From the NCBI RefSeq assembly GCF_018687955.1, contig NZ_CP061309.1, forward strand, positions 1,596,007 through 1,660,006: 64,000 bases of DNA. Direction: 5' to 3'. Positions 1 through 9,993 of this stretch are shown here, piece by piece. Below the pieces are notes generated by a model. That model saw only the letters and a program-made list of their open reading frames with translations. It had not been told where the DNA came from and ran no database searches. Numbering within the stretch: the stretch's first letter is position 1; every line of letters starts with the position of its first letter. The position numbers and the translations under genes are program-made. The DNA comes from Polynucleobacter ibericus. Lineage in GTDB: Bacteria; Pseudomonadota; Gammaproteobacteria; Burkholderiales; Burkholderiaceae.

Positions 1-346
1 GGAGCCCAGTGATCGCAAACGATTACATCTCAATTTAGAAAAACGCTTTGACGAAATGCTCGCTGCCGGTTTTATGGATGAAGTCAAAAAGCTTCGCACC
101 AATACTGAATTGCATGCAGATCTTCCAGCTATTCGTTCAGTAGGCTATCGTCAGGCTTGGGAATTTCTCAACGGGGAAATTGACGCTGAACAGATGCGCT
201 ACAAGGCCTTGGCAGCAACCAGACAACTTGGCAAGCGGCAGCTCACTTGGCTGCGCGCAATAGAGGGCAGAAATACCTTTGACCCCTTCAACCCTGGTGA
301 GCTTAAGGCGGCGCTGGATTACTGCAAAAAGAATTTAGCTCGGTAA
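1..346 (+). CDS. miaA: tRNA dimethylallyltransferase, 3' part (cut by window edge)
   Basis: MiaA transfers a dimethylallyl group to N6 of A37 in tRNAs that read UNN codons. Only the last ~115 codons are in the window; the frame is open from base 2 with no start needed. Visible features are the family's C-terminal motifs: a PSDR..LH stretch, RFDEML..GFMDEV, then IRSVGYRQAWEFL and the TRQLGKRQLTWLR segment that contacts the anticodon loop. The gene ends 21 bp before the convergent purM stop. The identification is firm; the start and the ATP-binding N-terminus lie outside the window. Confidence 0.95.
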   Translation, partial: EPSDRKRLHLNLEKRFDEMLAAGFMDEVKKLRTNTELHADLPAIRSVGYRQAWEFLNGEIDAEQMRYKALAATRQLGKRQLTWLRAIEGRNTFDPFNPGELKAALDYCKKNLAR

Positions 347-367
347 GTAGATGATTCTCTGAGTAGC

Positions 368-1420
368 TTAAATAACGATCGTTTGTGGCGCATCTTTTGG
401 ACGCTCAACCACTTCACCAACCGTCCAAGCTTTAAGACCTTGAGCCGTTAGCGACTTGATCGCTACATCTACCTGGTCAGGGGCAACAATGACCACCATG
501 CCGATGCCGCAGTTAAATACGCGCACCATTTCTGCATCAGCAACGCCACCCTTCATTTGCAACCAACGGAAGAGCTCAGGCATTTGCCAACTATCCCGAT
601 GCAAAACTGCTTGAGTATTTTCTGGTAGCACGCGTGGTACGTTATCAACCAAGCCGCCACCAGTAATATGCGCCATACCTTTTACATTGATTTCAGAAAT
701 CAACTTCAGTAGCGGCTTCACATAAATCTCGGTTGGCGCCATCACGACATCGCCCAGTGAACGACCACCTAAATCATCGCTTGGCTTTGCACCAGCGCGT
801 TCAATAATTTTCCGTACCAAAGAGTAACCATTTGAATGTGCGCCACTTGAGCCAATTGCCAATGCTGCATCACCGGGGACAATCGTTGCACCAGTAATGA
901 TTTTGGATTTCTCAACTGCGCCCACTGCAAATCCAGCCAAGTCATATTCACCCGGTGGGTACATGCCAGGCATTTCTGCAGTTTCGCCGCCAATTAATGC
1001 GCAGCCAGATAGCTCACATCCCTTGGCAATACCACCAACAACAGTTGCCGCCGTATCAACGGTTAATTTTCCGCAGGCAAAATAATCTAAGAAGAAAAGG
1101 GGTTCAGCGCCTTGGACCAAAATGTCATTCACACTCATAGCCACCAAGTCTTGACCAATGGTTTCATGGCGATTCCATTCAAAAGCCAACCTGAGCTTGG
1201 TACCAACACCATCGGTACCGGACACCAATACTGGCTCCTTGTAGCGCTTAGGCACCTCAAAAAGGGCTCCAAAGCCACCAATTCCAGCCAAAACACCCTC
1301 GCGCATTGTTTTCTTAGCAAGCGGTTTGATACGATCAACTAAGGCATCCCCAGCATCAATATCGACGCCAGCGTCACGGTAGGAAAGGCCTTTTGAGGAA
1401 GAATTAGTAGATGAGGTCAT
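368..1420 (-). CDS. purM: Phosphoribosylformylglycinamidine cyclo-ligase (AIR synthetase)
   Basis: PurM closes formylglycinamidine ribonucleotide to aminoimidazole ribonucleotide with ATP, step 5 of purine synthesis in the cytosol. The 350-residue length is usual for the family. The GTDGVGTKL nucleotide-binding motif is at residues 68-76, followed by [21 protein letters not shown] near 90-110, and [11 protein letters not shown] further on. The ATG start is followed by a short Ser/Thr-rich lead-in ([20 protein letters not shown]) typical of betaproteobacterial PurM. It stands alone here, away from purB, purK, purE and purC elsewhere in the window, and is divergent from the permease gene, with 72 bp between their starts. 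Confidence 0.97.
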   Translation of the reverse strand: MTSSTNSSSKGLSYRDAGVDIDAGDALVDRIKPLAKKTMREGVLAGIGGFGALFEVPKRYKEPVLVSGTDGVGTKLRLAFEWNRHETIGQDLVAMSVNDILVQGAEPLFFLDYFACGKLTVDTAATVVGGIAKGCELSGCALIGGETAEMPGMYPPGEYDLAGFAVGAVEKSKIITGATIVPGDAALAIGSSGAHSNGYSLVRKIIERAGAKPSDDLGGRSLGDVVMAPTEIYVKPLLKLISEINVKGMAHITGGGLVDNVPRVLPENTQAVLHRDSWQMPELFRWLQMKGGVADAEMVRVFNCGIGMVVIVAPDQVDVAIKSLTAQGLKAWTVGEVVERPKDAPQTIVI

Positions 1421-1448
1421 ATTAGCGCTGGAATATTAGTAAAAAATG

Positions 1449-1463
1449 CTACTGGGTCAGTAG
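1449..1463. repeat. Inverted repeat between purM and the permease gene
   Basis: CTACTG-GGT-CAGTAG, two perfect 6-bp arms around 3 bp, lies in the divergent promoter region between purM and the AI-2E-type permease. It could be an operator half-site pair or chance. It does not resemble the E. coli PurR box. Confidence 0.35.
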
Positions 1464-1492
1464 AATCATTGAATTCTAGAGGATTACTCGTA

Positions 1493-2482
1493 ATGGCTGA
1501 AATTTTTACCCCTTTTCTGGCTGCATTCATCCTGGCCTACATCCTGCGGCCCGCTTTTCTATGGCTCGAGGGGCGTCGATTACCTGCGCCGGCTGCTGCT
1601 GGTCTGACGGTAATACTGGGTTTAGGTGTGGTTATAGCGATTTTGAGTCTCTTTGTTGGACTACTCAAAACAGAGATCCCCCTCGTTAAGGAACAATTGC
1701 CTGATTGGATCGCAAACACTCAGGCTTGGCTTGGGCCCAAACTGGCCGAACTTCATCTCAATATCGATTGGGGTGCTTTAAAAACGACCGCCTCTCAAAA
1801 AATTTCAACGCATATTAGCGATCACGCAGATGCTCTAATGACGAGCACTTTTGAAACTGTACTCATGTCTGGTAGCTCAGTCATCGCAGCATTTGTGAAT
1901 TCGGTTTTGATTGTGTTTGTGATGTTTTATTTGCTAATCGATTGGGATCACTTCTTTGGGTTAGTTAAAAAAATAGTTCCCGTACGAGCACAGGAGACAG
2001 TTCATCACTTAGCAATGCATACCGATGGTCTACTCTCACAATATTTGAACGGCATGGTGATTGTGATTTCCATCATGTCCGCTTTTTATAGCATCGGCCT
2101 GAGCATTATTGGCATCAAAGGCGCTGTTGCTCTAGGCATCTTTACCGCACTGATGATTGTGATTCCCTATATTGGAATTACTTTAGGCTTCAGCCTTGCC
2201 ATTTTGTCGGCGCTGCTTCAGTTTGGCCCGCAACATGAAATCATCTGGGTATTAGTACTTTATGGCCTAGGCCAATTCCTAGAAGGCTTTGTCTTAACTC
2301 CACGCCTAGTGGGTGAGCGCATTGGCTTGCATCCAGTGGCTGTCCTATTTGCCTTACTTCTCTTTGGCAAACTCTTCGGCTTCTTTGGTGTTTTGCTAGC
2401 CCTTCCGATCAGCGCTGTAAGTTTGGTATTAGTCCAGTATTTCTGGTCTGTATACACCCAAAGTTCCTGGTATCAAAAGTAA
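1493..2482 (+). CDS. AI-2E family transporter (PerM-like permease)
   Basis: A polytopic inner-membrane protein of the AI-2E/PerM family. Members include the E. coli TqsA autoinducer exporter and sodium(potassium)/proton antiporters, so the substrate cannot be assigned. The protein opens with TPFLAAFILAYILRPAFLWLE and continues with several hydrophobic helices, the charged central region of the family, and a C-terminal GxHPVAVLFALLLFGKLFGFFG region. I chose the ATG at 1493 because AGAGGA sits 9 bases upstream; a TTG at 1469 in the same frame has no visible ribosome binding site. With this start (329 residues) the N-terminus is somewhat shorter than many relatives, which often have one more helix before the TPFL segment. 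It is followed 11 bp later by hda. Confidence 0.85.
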   Translation: MAEIFTPFLAAFILAYILRPAFLWLEGRRLPAPAAAGLTVILGLGVVIAILSLFVGLLKTEIPLVKEQLPDWIANTQAWLGPKLAELHLNIDWGALKTTASQKISTHISDHADALMTSTFETVLMSGSSVIAAFVNSVLIVFVMFYLLIDWDHFFGLVKKIVPVRAQETVHHLAMHTDGLLSQYLNGMVIVISIMSAFYSIGLSIIGIKGAVALGIFTALMIVIPYIGITLGFSLAILSALLQFGPQHEIIWVLVLYGLGQFLEGFVLTPRLVGERIGLHPVAVLFALLLFGKLFGFFGVLLALPISAVSLVLVQYFWSVYTQSSWYQK

Positions 2483-2493
2483 ATTTAGCGGTA

Positions 2494-3249
2494 ATGAATA
2501 CATCCTCACTTCCAAAGCAATTTGCGCTCGATATCAGCCATTCCCCTAAAGCGAGTTTAGAAAATTATCTGCCTGGAAAAGATCTTGCCTTAATTTCTGC
2601 TTTGCGCGACTTAGAGCGCTCTTGGGTAAATGTTGACATACAAAGTTCCACCAATCCCTTAAATCAGCGCTGGATTTACTGGTGGGGACCCGAAGGTTCT
2701 GGGCGCAGTCATTTACTCAATGCCATTGGGAATGCCGCCGAGCAAATAGGGCTAGAACATATTGCCCTATCCCAACACGAACCGATATCTTGGGTTCGTT
2801 TAGAAGAAAAAATGGGGGCGCTTACTGATAGCGCCACTCCTTCAGTCATTACCGTAGATGATGTTGATGGCCTAGATGAGCGCCTTGTTGGGTCACTTTT
2901 TCGCATCCTGAATGAAGTACGGGCTAGCAAGGCAATTCATATTTTTATGGCTGGCAATGCTGCACCAGCCAGCTTGAAGCTCCGGGAGGACCTACGAACC
3001 CGTCTAGGCTGGGGTTTGATCTTTCAGACACAGCTTTTGGATGATGATGAGAAAATACAGGCATTAGAGGAAGCGGCCAAAGCACGAGGACTCGTTTTAT
3101 CTCCGGATGTATTGCCTTGGTTATTGAGTCGGTTTTATCGAGATATGCCTAGCTTGATGGCTTTGATTGACGCATTGGACGCCTACTCTCTAGAAACAAA
3201 GCGTGCTGTAACCTTGCCACTTGTACGTGAGCTCTTGCAGCCTAAATAA
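2494..3249 (+). CDS. hda: DnaA regulatory inactivator Hda (DnaA-like AAA+ protein)
   Basis: Hda works with the DNA-loaded beta clamp to stimulate ATP hydrolysis by DnaA and so prevent re-initiation of replication. The 251-residue protein has an N-terminal clamp-binding type segment (LPKQFALDI), a Walker A region GPEGSGRSHLL at about residues 65-75 where Arg replaces the usual Lys (seen also in known Hda proteins), and a Walker B VITVDDVDGL. It lacks the DNA-binding domain IV of DnaA, which fits Hda rather than DnaA. The ORF lies in a run of same-strand genes from the permease through panB, and the following phosphatase starts 19 bp downstream. Confidence 0.9.
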   Translation: MNTSSLPKQFALDISHSPKASLENYLPGKDLALISALRDLERSWVNVDIQSSTNPLNQRWIYWWGPEGSGRSHLLNAIGNAAEQIGLEHIALSQHEPISWVRLEEKMGALTDSATPSVITVDDVDGLDERLVGSLFRILNEVRASKAIHIFMAGNAAPASLKLREDLRTRLGWGLIFQTQLLDDDEKIQALEEAAKARGLVLSPDVLPWLLSRFYRDMPSLMALIDALDAYSLETKRAVTLPLVRELLQPK

Positions 3250-3268
3250 TTTATTCAATATTTCATTT

Positions 3269-3949
3269 GTGACCCAGTTAGCCCTTTTCGATTTAGACCA
3301 CACTCTTTTGCCCTGCGATAGCGATTACGAATGGGGCCAATTTTTGGCGCGTATTGGTGTTGTAGACAGCGAATACTACGCACGACAAAACGAACGCTTT
3401 TATCAAGACTACAAAGAGGGCAAGCTTGATATTCATGAGTTTCTGCGTTTTGCTCTTAAGCCACTTTCAGAACATTCGCGCGTGCAACTCAAAGAGTGGC
3501 ACGATGCTTTTATGAAAGAAGTGATTAACGGGCAACTTCGCCAACAAGCAATGGATCTAGTAAAGCGCCACCAAGATGCGGGAGATCTCTGCTGTGTGAT
3601 TACCGCCACCAACAGCTTTGTAACTCGTCCTATCGTGGAAAGTTTTGGTATCGAACATCTCATCGCCACCGAACCAGCCACCGCAGATAACCAGCCACTG
3701 GCTAATTACACCGGTGAAGTGAAAGGTATTCCGAATTTTCGTGAAGGCAAGATTCAGAACCTGCATGATTGGCTGGCATCTCAAAAACTGTCCTTAGATA
3801 CCTTGCCTTACAGTTACTTTTATTCTGACTCGATGAATGATCTTCCTTTACTTGAAAAGGTAAGCCATCCTGTCGCCACCAATCCAGATGATCGCCTTCG
3901 CAACGAAGCTAAGCAGCGTAACTGGCCCATTCTTGAATTGTTTGCATGA
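3269..3949 (+). CDS. HAD-superfamily (subfamily IB) phosphatase
   Basis: A soluble HAD hydrolase resembling the phosphoserine-phosphatase branch; the physiological substrate is not evident. Motif I is LFDLDHTLLPCDSD, with nucleophile Asp8 and acid/base Asp10 counted from the GTG. Motif II is the Thr of ITATNSF, motif III a Lys in GKIQNL, and motif IV YSDSMNDLPLL. I prefer the GTG at 3269 (226 residues) because the family begins almost directly at motif I; the open frame reaches back to a TTG at 3221 inside hda. No clear Shine-Dalgarno is seen, so translation may be coupled to hda. Its stop overlaps the pcnB start (ATGA), suggesting a shared transcript. Confidence 0.85.
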   Translation: MTQLALFDLDHTLLPCDSDYEWGQFLARIGVVDSEYYARQNERFYQDYKEGKLDIHEFLRFALKPLSEHSRVQLKEWHDAFMKEVINGQLRQQAMDLVKRHQDAGDLCCVITATNSFVTRPIVESFGIEHLIATEPATADNQPLANYTGEVKGIPNFREGKIQNLHDWLASQKLSLDTLPYSYFYSDSMNDLPLLEKVSHPVATNPDDRLRNEAKQRNWPILELFA

Positions 3950-5346
3950 TCACTAAATTTATTAAACGTATTTTGCGGCGCGACCCGATGGTCAAGCACA
4001 CCCAAGCGAACAATACTGGCGCTCCGAAACGCATTCCTAAAAAATCACATCGGATTGATCCGCACTTGCTTTCCAAGAACGCAGTAAAGGTAACCCATAC
4101 ATTGCAACAAGCAGGCTATGAGGCATTTATTGTGGGGGGCGCCGTTAGGGATCTTGCTCTTGGTATTAGCCCAAAAGATTTTGATGTTGCTACTAACGCT
4201 ACGCCCGATCAAGTGCAAAGACTCTTTCGCAAGGCACGCCTGATTGGTCGCCGCTTTCAGATTGTGCATGTCACCTTTTTTGGCAAAGGTCATCCTGAAA
4301 TCATCGAAGTATCCACCTTCAGAGCTCTACTGGATAACGCAGGAGATCATGTGGCTGAAAGTGGTCGAATCCTACGCGACAATGTGTGGGGCTCTCAAGG
4401 TGAAGATGCCGCCAGACGTGACTTCACGATCAATGCAATGTATTACGATCCCTCCTCCGAAACTGTTCTTGACTATCACGGCGGAATGGCAGACATGCAA
4501 AAGAAGACCTTGCGCATGATTGGCGACCCTGCTAAACGCTATCGCGAAGATCCTGTACGCATGCTCAGAGCTGTGCGTTTTGCAGCTAAAACGGGTTTTG
4601 AATTAGACGCTGCTACACGCGCTCCGATTGCAAAGCTAGGCACTCTATTGAACGATGTTCCTTCAGCCAGACTCTTTGACGAAATTCTCAAACTTTTGAT
4701 GTCAGGCTACTCCTGGAAAGCAATCCAAGGACTAAAGGATGCCGGACTTCATCATGGACTGCTGCCACTGCTTGATCACATCCTAGATAAGGGCGAAGAT
4801 TCTAAAGGGGCTAATAACTTCGTAAAGCTTGCTTTAGCCAACACCGACGATCGTATTCAGTCCGGCAAAAGTGTTTCTGCTGGATTTTTATTTGCCACCC
4901 TACTTTGGCCTGATCTACTGAAGAACTGGAAAGCCAACTCCGCCAAAGGTATGGCTAATATTCCCGCCTTGCACGATGCGATGGATGACACGATTGCCAC
5001 CCAGAGCAGCGGCATGACCATTCAACGCCGCTTTGAAAGCGATATGCGCGAGATTTGGTCCATGCAACCCCGCTTTGAGAGACGCGTAGGTCGTTACCCC
5101 TTCCGCCTGATTGAATCCCCTCGTTTCAGAGCGGGTTATGACTTTATGTTGCTACGCTGCGCAACTGGGGAGCTGAATTCAGCTATTGGCCAATGGTGGA
5201 CAGACTTCATCGCGGCTGATCCCACTGGGCAGGAAGAGCTGATGGCTAGCGTCAAAAATGAATCTGGCAACAATACTAGCCCTGCCAAAAGAAGGCGCCG
5301 TAGAAAGCCAAAATCAGCAGCGCCCCCAGAGAGTGCAGCAAGCTAA
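3946..5346 (+). CDS. pcnB: Poly(A) polymerase I
   Basis: PcnB adds 3' poly(A) tails to RNAs, marking them for degradation. The 466-residue protein has the class II nucleotidyltransferase signature: GGAVRDL at residues 64-70 and the metal-binding DFD at 78-80. The ARRDFTINAMYYD motif shared with CCA-adding enzymes follows. The RRFQIVHVTF region and the very basic C-terminal tail (KRRRRRKPKSAAPP) point to PcnB rather than Cca. Its ATG overlaps the stop of the upstream HAD phosphatase by 4 bases. folK follows after 52 bp, a placement common in betaproteobacteria. Confidence 0.93.
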   Translation: MITKFIKRILRRDPMVKHTQANNTGAPKRIPKKSHRIDPHLLSKNAVKVTHTLQQAGYEAFIVGGAVRDLALGISPKDFDVATNATPDQVQRLFRKARLIGRRFQIVHVTFFGKGHPEIIEVSTFRALLDNAGDHVAESGRILRDNVWGSQGEDAARRDFTINAMYYDPSSETVLDYHGGMADMQKKTLRMIGDPAKRYREDPVRMLRAVRFAAKTGFELDAATRAPIAKLGTLLNDVPSARLFDEILKLLMSGYSWKAIQGLKDAGLHHGLLPLLDHILDKGEDSKGANNFVKLALANTDDRIQSGKSVSAGFLFATLLWPDLLKNWKANSAKGMANIPALHDAMDDTIATQSSGMTIQRRFESDMREIWSMQPRFERRVGRYPFRLIESPRFRAGYDFMLLRCATGELNSAIGQWWTDFIAADPTGQEELMASVKNESGNNTSPAKRRRRRKPKSAAPPESAAS

Positions 5347-5398
5347 GCAAACTTAGAGAAATTTCAGTAAAGTAGTTTCATCTCTCGTTTGGAAAACT

Positions 5399-5926
5399 AT
5401 GGCACGAGCATTTATCGGATTTGGCGGCAATATCGGCGACACGCGTCAGCTTATTACTGATGCTATTGTTTGCTTGGCACTACGTGCTGAGCTACAAATT
5501 CTGGCAAAAAGCTGCTTTTATCAAAGTGCGCCCGTTGAAGCTACCGGCGGTGATTACATTAATGCCGTTATCGAAGTTGAAACTGAATTAAGCCCATATG
5601 GCCTTCTTCATGTCTGCCAAACCATTGAGCAAGAGTTTGGTCGTGAACGTCCATATGCAAATGCACCCCGGACCCTTGACCTCGACATTCTCTCTTTTGA
5701 AGGGGTTACGCAGAACGAAACTGAGTTAATGCTGCCACACCCCAAAATCATAGAGCGCTCATTTGTACTTCTACCCCTGCTAGAAATAGCCCCGGATATT
5801 TTTCTGCCCAACTGGGGTGAACTCAAAGCCTACCTACCGAATGTAGCTCATCAAAGAATTGAAAAACTCGCTTGCAGGAACTGCAATTGCGGGGAAAAAG
5901 ACGTTTATAGCCAAACGGCACATTAA
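5399..5926 (+). CDS. folK: 2-amino-4-hydroxy-6-hydroxymethyldihydropteridine diphosphokinase
   Basis: FolK transfers pyrophosphate from ATP to 6-hydroxymethyl-dihydropterin in folate synthesis. The 175-residue protein starts FIGFGGNIGD, has the substrate-loop Y.SAPVE..GGDYINAVIEV and the Mg-binding RTLDLDIL motif (Asp94 and Asp96), and then LPHPKIIERSFVLLPLLEIAPD. The last ~20 residues carry a small Cys-rich tail (CRNCNCGEK) beyond the usual domain end; its role, if any, is unknown. panB follows 17 bp downstream, so a folate and a pantothenate gene probably share one transcript. Confidence 0.95.
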   Translation: MARAFIGFGGNIGDTRQLITDAIVCLALRAELQILAKSCFYQSAPVEATGGDYINAVIEVETELSPYGLLHVCQTIEQEFGRERPYANAPRTLDLDILSFEGVTQNETELMLPHPKIIERSFVLLPLLEIAPDIFLPNWGELKAYLPNVAHQRIEKLACRNCNCGEKDVYSQTAH

Positions 5927-5943
5927 TTCATTAAACTCTCGCC

Positions 5944-6762
5944 ATGGGTTACTTACAAGGCGACAAGCCAATCACAATCACTAAGCTCCTCGCAATGCAT
6001 GCTGAGGGTGAAAAGATCTCTATGCTCACCGCATATGACTCCACTATGTCAGCGCTTCTTAATCGCTGCGGCGTGGAGACCATTTTGATTGGTGACTCAC
6101 TCGGCAATGTAATTCAGGGGCACTCCTGCACAACGCCGGTAACAATTGAACAAATGGCATATCACACCGAATGTGTGGCACGCGCAAATACTCATGCCTT
6201 TCTCATTGCCGATCTTCCGTTTGCAAGCTATGGCGACCCAGTACAAGCCCTAGAGTCCTCCGCTCAACTAATGCGCGCTGGTGCCGATATGGTTAAGCTT
6301 GAAGGCGGCGGTGACTGGCAAGTAGATGTCATTAGTCATTTAGTTGAACGTAGCGTTCCTGTCTGTGCCCACTTAGGCTTACTCCCGCAATCCGTTCACG
6401 TCTTGGGTGGCTATAAGGTGCAAGGTAAATCTAAAGATGCAGCTAGCGTGATGCTTGAACAAGCGCTTGCATGCCAAGCTGCTGGTGCGCAAATGGTGGT
6501 GCTAGAAGCAATCCCCTCTTCCTTGGGCGAGAAGATCACTGCAGAACTTCACATTCCGACTATTGGTATTGGCGCTGGACCAGATTGCTCAGGTCAAGTA
6601 TTGGTTCTGCAAGATATGCTGGGCATTAGCCCAGGTAAGCCGCCGAAGTTTGTCAAAAACTTCATGGATGGTCACCACTCGGTTGAAGCTGCCATCAAGG
6701 CGTACATTAGAGAAGTGAAGTCCGGGAAATTCCCCGGACCAGAATACGGCTTTGCTGGCTAA
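5944..6762 (+). CDS. panB: 3-methyl-2-oxobutanoate hydroxymethyltransferase
   Basis: PanB makes ketopantoate from alpha-ketoisovalerate using methylene-tetrahydrofolate, the first committed step to pantothenate and CoA. The 272-residue protein shows the [19 protein letters not shown] start of the TIM barrel, [12 protein letters not shown] with metal/substrate residues Asp51-Ser52, the VKLEGG motif, HLGLLPQSV, the catalytic Glu in VVLEAIPS, and the closing [20 protein letters not shown]. It ends directly against the dnaJ stop (convergent, no gap), so any terminator for this operon must lie inside dnaJ or be absent. Confidence 0.97.
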   Translation: MGYLQGDKPITITKLLAMHAEGEKISMLTAYDSTMSALLNRCGVETILIGDSLGNVIQGHSCTTPVTIEQMAYHTECVARANTHAFLIADLPFASYGDPVQALESSAQLMRAGADMVKLEGGGDWQVDVISHLVERSVPVCAHLGLLPQSVHVLGGYKVQGKSKDAASVMLEQALACQAAGAQMVVLEAIPSSLGEKITAELHIPTIGIGAGPDCSGQVLVLQDMLGISPGKPPKFVKNFMDGHHSVEAAIKAYIREVKSGKFPGPEYGFAG

Positions 6763-7899
6763 TTAGCTAAAGAAGCTCTTCACACCATCAAACCAACCCT
6801 TTTGCTGAGGGCTGTGCTTATCGCCACCAGACTTAAGGCTATCGTCAAACTTCTGTAGTAATTTCTTTTGTTCTTCAGTCAACTTCACCGGTGTCTCCAC
6901 GAGAACATGAACGAAGAGATCGCCTACTAATGTTGAGCGTAGACCCTTGATGCCTTTATTCCGCAAGCGGAATGTCTTCCCGGTTTGCGTACCCTCTGGA
7001 ATCGGAAACTCAACGCGTCCGGCCAGGGTTGGCACTTCGATGTCTCCACCAATAGTTGCCGTCGCAAAAGAGATTGGCATCTGCACGTGCAAATCACTAC
7101 CGTCGCGCTCAAATACTTTATGCGGCTTAACGCGCACTTCTACATAGAGATCGCCAGATGGTCCGCCATTAATGCCTGGCTCACCATTACCCACTGAACG
7201 AACACGCATACCGTCATCAATGCCTGCTGGTATTTTGATCTCGAGTGTTTTTTGTTCTTTATGTTTACCGCTGCCATGACATGTTTTACATGGCTTAGGA
7301 ATGTACTCGCCAGTACCACGACACTTAGGGCAAGTTTGCTGCATGGAGAAGAAGCCTTGCTGCACGCGCACCTGCCCATGCCCGCCGCAGGTTGTACAGG
7401 TCTCTGCTTTTGTGCCCGGCTCAGCACCAGTACCATGACAGGGTTTGCAATTACTCCAGCTAGGAATGCGAATTTGAGTTGTATAACCCTCGGCAGCTTG
7501 CTCAAGAGTAATGTCCATGTTGTAGCGTAAATCCGCACCTTTGTAGACTTGCGGACCAGACTGACGGCCGCCGCCTTGACCAAAAATATCTCCGAAAATA
7601 TCACCAAAAGCATCGGCAAATCCGCCACCGCCAAAACCGCCCCCACCAAATCCGCCACCCATGGATGGGTCGACTCCAGCGTGACCATACTGATCATAAG
7701 CAGCACGCTTATTAGGGTCAGTTAGGGTTTCGTAAGCTTCTTTAACTTCTTTAAACTGGGCTTCAGCCGTTTTGCTATCGGGATTGCGATCTGGATGATG
7801 TTTCATCGCCATCTTGCGATAAGCCTTTTTCAACTCATCATCACTGGCACCTTTTGCTACACCAAGCACTTCATAAAAATCGCGTTTACTTTTAGGCAC
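6763..7899 (-). CDS. dnaJ: Chaperone DnaJ (Hsp40)
   Basis: Co-chaperone that delivers substrates to DnaK and stimulates its ATPase. In order: J domain with the HPD triplet at residues 35-37; Gly/Phe-rich linker (about 77-125, many [10 protein letters not shown] units); four CxxCxGxG zinc-binding repeats; then the C-terminal substrate-binding beta domains. The length, 378 residues, is typical. The start is GTG with a good Shine-Dalgarno (GAGAGGAAT) just upstream. It follows dnaK by 100 bp, and the gap contains a 10-bp stem-loop. Expression probably comes from the sigma-32 promoter in front of dnaK. Confidence 0.97.
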   Translation of the reverse strand: MPKSKRDFYEVLGVAKGASDDELKKAYRKMAMKHHPDRNPDSKTAEAQFKEVKEAYETLTDPNKRAAYDQYGHAGVDPSMGGGFGGGGFGGGGFADAFGDIFGDIFGQGGGRQSGPQVYKGADLRYNMDITLEQAAEGYTTQIRIPSWSNCKPCHGTGAEPGTKAETCTTCGGHGQVRVQQGFFSMQQTCPKCRGTGEYIPKPCKTCHGSGKHKEQKTLEIKIPAGIDDGMRVRSVGNGEPGINGGPSGDLYVEVRVKPHKVFERDGSDLHVQMPISFATATIGGDIEVPTLAGRVEFPIPEGTQTGKTFRLRNKGIKGLRSTLVGDLFVHVLVETPVKLTEEQKKLLQKFDDSLKSGGDKHSPQQKGWFDGVKSFFS

Positions 7900-7928
7900 G
7901 GCCTATTCCTCTCAACAACCTGAATGGC

Positions 7929-7953
7929 ACAAGTCGGCACGAGGCCGACTTGT
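7929..7953 (-). other. Stem-loop in the dnaK-dnaJ gap
   Basis: A perfect 10-bp stem (ACAAGTCGGC pairing with GCCGACTTGT) closes a 5-nt loop. On the coding (minus) strand it lies between the dnaK stop and the dnaJ start and is not followed by a U-run, so it is not a canonical terminator. It may be an RNA-processing or stability element, or a weak attenuator that sets the DnaK:DnaJ ratio (inference). Confidence 0.6.
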
Positions 7954-7999
7954 TATTTAAGTACATCAAAACTACGTTAATGAATGTCTGATTTCAGAA

Positions 8000-9937
8000 T
8001 TACTTCTTGTCATCAACCTCTTTGAAATCAGCGTCAACAACGTCTGCATCAGGAGCAGCGCCAGCAGCTTGACCGCCAGGGGCCGCGCCAGGAGCAGCGC
8101 CACCTGCTTTAGCTTGCTCAGCAGCCATGACTTTTTCGCCAAGCTTCTGACTGGCTTTACCCAAAGCTTCTGTCTTAGCTTCAATCGCTTCTTTATCGCT
8201 ACCTTTGATTGCTTCGTCCAAGTCTTTCAAGGCCGCTTCAATCGCTTCTTTTTCAGCAGCTTCTAAGCTGGCGCCATGCTCTTCCAAGGCTTTCTTAGTT
8301 GAGTGAGCCAAGGCATCTGCCGTATTGCGTGCAGTTACCAACTCAAGCGCTTTCTTGTCCTCAGCAGCATTAGCCTCGGCATCTTTCACCATGCGTTGAA
8401 TTTCTTCTTCGGTTAAACCAGAGTTTGCCTTGATAGTGATCTTGTTCTCTTTGCCAGTGGTTTTGTCTTTTGCAGTTACGTGCAAGATACCGTTAGCATC
8501 AATATCAAAAGTCACTTCAATTTGCGGCATACCGCGTTGCGCAGGGGCTATACCTTCAAGGTTAAATTCACCGAGCAACTTATTCGCAGCAGCCATCTCG
8601 CGCTCACCCTGGAAACACTTGATGGTTACCGCTGGTTGGTTATCTTCCGCAGTGGAGTAGACCTGTGAATGTTTGGTAGGAATCGTTGTGTTCTTAGGAA
8701 TCATCTTGGTCATTACGCCACCAAGGGTCTCGATACCCAATGACAACGGGGTAACGTCCAAGAGCAATACGTCCTTGCGATCACCAGACAATACAGATCC
8801 CTGAATTGCGGCACCAACAGCAACAGCCTCATCTGGGTTAACGTCTTTACGTGGCTCTTTGCCAAAGATTTCTTTTACTTTGTCCTGAACTGCAGGCATA
8901 CGGGTTTGACCACCAACCAAAATAACGTCGTCAATGTCAGCAACATTCACGCCAGCATCTTTAATCGCAGTTAAGCAAGGGCCAGCTGTACGCTTGATCA
9001 ACTCTTCTACCAAGGACTCTAATTTGGCACGGGTTAACTTCAAGTTCAAATGCTTAGGACCGCTAGCGTCAGCTGTCACGTAAGGCAGATTGATTTCTGT
9101 TTGTTGTGCGGATGACAATTCAATCTTGGCTTTTTCTGCAGCATCCTTCAAGCGTTGCAACGCTAATACGTCTTTGCTCAAATCAACGCCCTGTTCTTTC
9201 TTGAACTCAGCAATGATCCAGTCAATAATGCGTTGGTCAAAGTCTTCACCACCCAAGAATGTATCGCCGTTAGTAGAGAGCACTTCAAACTGCTTCTCAC
9301 CGTCAACGTTAGCAATCTCAATGATGGAAACGTCGAATGTACCGCCGCCTAAGTCATACACAGCGATCTTGCGATCCACTTTGTCTTGCTTGTCCAAACC
9401 GAATGCCAATGCAGCAGCTGTTGGCTCATTGATGATGCGCTTAACATCCAGGCCAGCAATACGACCTGCATCTTTAGTTGCTTGACGTTGACTGTCATTG
9501 AAGTAAGCAGGAACAGTAATCACTGCCTCTGTCACTTCTTCACCGAGGTAATCTTCGGCAGTTTTCTTCATCTTGCGCAAGATTTCAGCGGACACTTGTT
9601 GTGGCGCCATTTTCTTGTCGCGCGCTTCAACCCAAGCATCACCGTTATCGGCAGCAATAATTGCATAAGGCATCAAGCCGATGTCTTTTTGTACTTCAGG
9701 ATCTGTAAATTTACGACCCATCAAACGCTTAACTGCATAAATAGTGTTTTTAGGATTCGTCACTGATTGACGCTTTGCAGGCGCACCAACCAATACTTCG
9801 CCATCCTCAACGTAAGCGATGATGGATGGAGTTGTACGAGCGCCTTCGGCGTTTTCGACAACTTTAGGTGCATTGTTTTCAACGACTGAAACACATGAAT
9901 TCGTGGTTCCTAAGTCGATTCCGATAATCTTTCCCAT
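8000..9937 (-). CDS. dnaK: Chaperone DnaK (Hsp70)
   Basis: ATP-dependent cytosolic chaperone. The 645-residue protein begins with the actin-fold phosphate-binding loop [17 protein letters not shown] and carries [39 protein letters not shown] and [11 protein letters not shown] of the ATPase domain. Next come the linker [13 protein letters not shown], the substrate-binding domain, a lid, a Gly/Ala-rich tail ([16 protein letters not shown]) and the terminal EVDDKK motif. A GGAGC Shine-Dalgarno precedes the ATG. It has its own sigma-32 promoter at 9994-10022, downstream of a terminator that follows grpE, so it forms a separate heat-shock unit with dnaJ. Confidence 0.98.
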   Translation of the reverse strand: MGKIIGIDLGTTNSCVSVVENNAPKVVENAEGARTTPSIIAYVEDGEVLVGAPAKRQSVTNPKNTIYAVKRLMGRKFTDPEVQKDIGLMPYAIIAADNGDAWVEARDKKMAPQQVSAEILRKMKKTAEDYLGEEVTEAVITVPAYFNDSQRQATKDAGRIAGLDVKRIINEPTAAALAFGLDKQDKVDRKIAVYDLGGGTFDVSIIEIANVDGEKQFEVLSTNGDTFLGGEDFDQRIIDWIIAEFKKEQGVDLSKDVLALQRLKDAAEKAKIELSSAQQTEINLPYVTADASGPKHLNLKLTRAKLESLVEELIKRTAGPCLTAIKDAGVNVADIDDVILVGGQTRMPAVQDKVKEIFGKEPRKDVNPDEAVAVGAAIQGSVLSGDRKDVLLLDVTPLSLGIETLGGVMTKMIPKNTTIPTKHSQVYSTAEDNQPAVTIKCFQGEREMAAANKLLGEFNLEGIAPAQRGMPQIEVTFDIDANGILHVTAKDKTTGKENKITIKANSGLTEEEIQRMVKDAEANAAEDKKALELVTARNTADALAHSTKKALEEHGASLEAAEKEAIEAALKDLDEAIKGSDKEAIEAKTEALGKASQKLGEKVMAAEQAKAGGAAPGAAPGGQAAGAAPDADVVDADFKEVDDKK

Positions 9938-9993
9938 AATTGCTCCAAAAAATTAAATTGTTTTGTTGTACTGATAAATATTTCGATACCCAG

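Noticed and set aside
7140-7706. 188-codon open frame in another frame of dnaJ
   Set aside because: Same strand as dnaJ but in a different frame, inside its Gly-rich and zinc-finger coding sequence; its composition reflects that, and no motif is present.
7929-7953. Terminator between dnaK and dnaJ
   Set aside because: The stem is strong but there is no U-run on the coding strand, so it is kept only as a hairpin of unknown role.
9090-9766. Two long open frames antisense to dnaK
   Set aside because: Shadows of dnaK codons; Cys/Ser-rich translation without domain or ribosome binding site.
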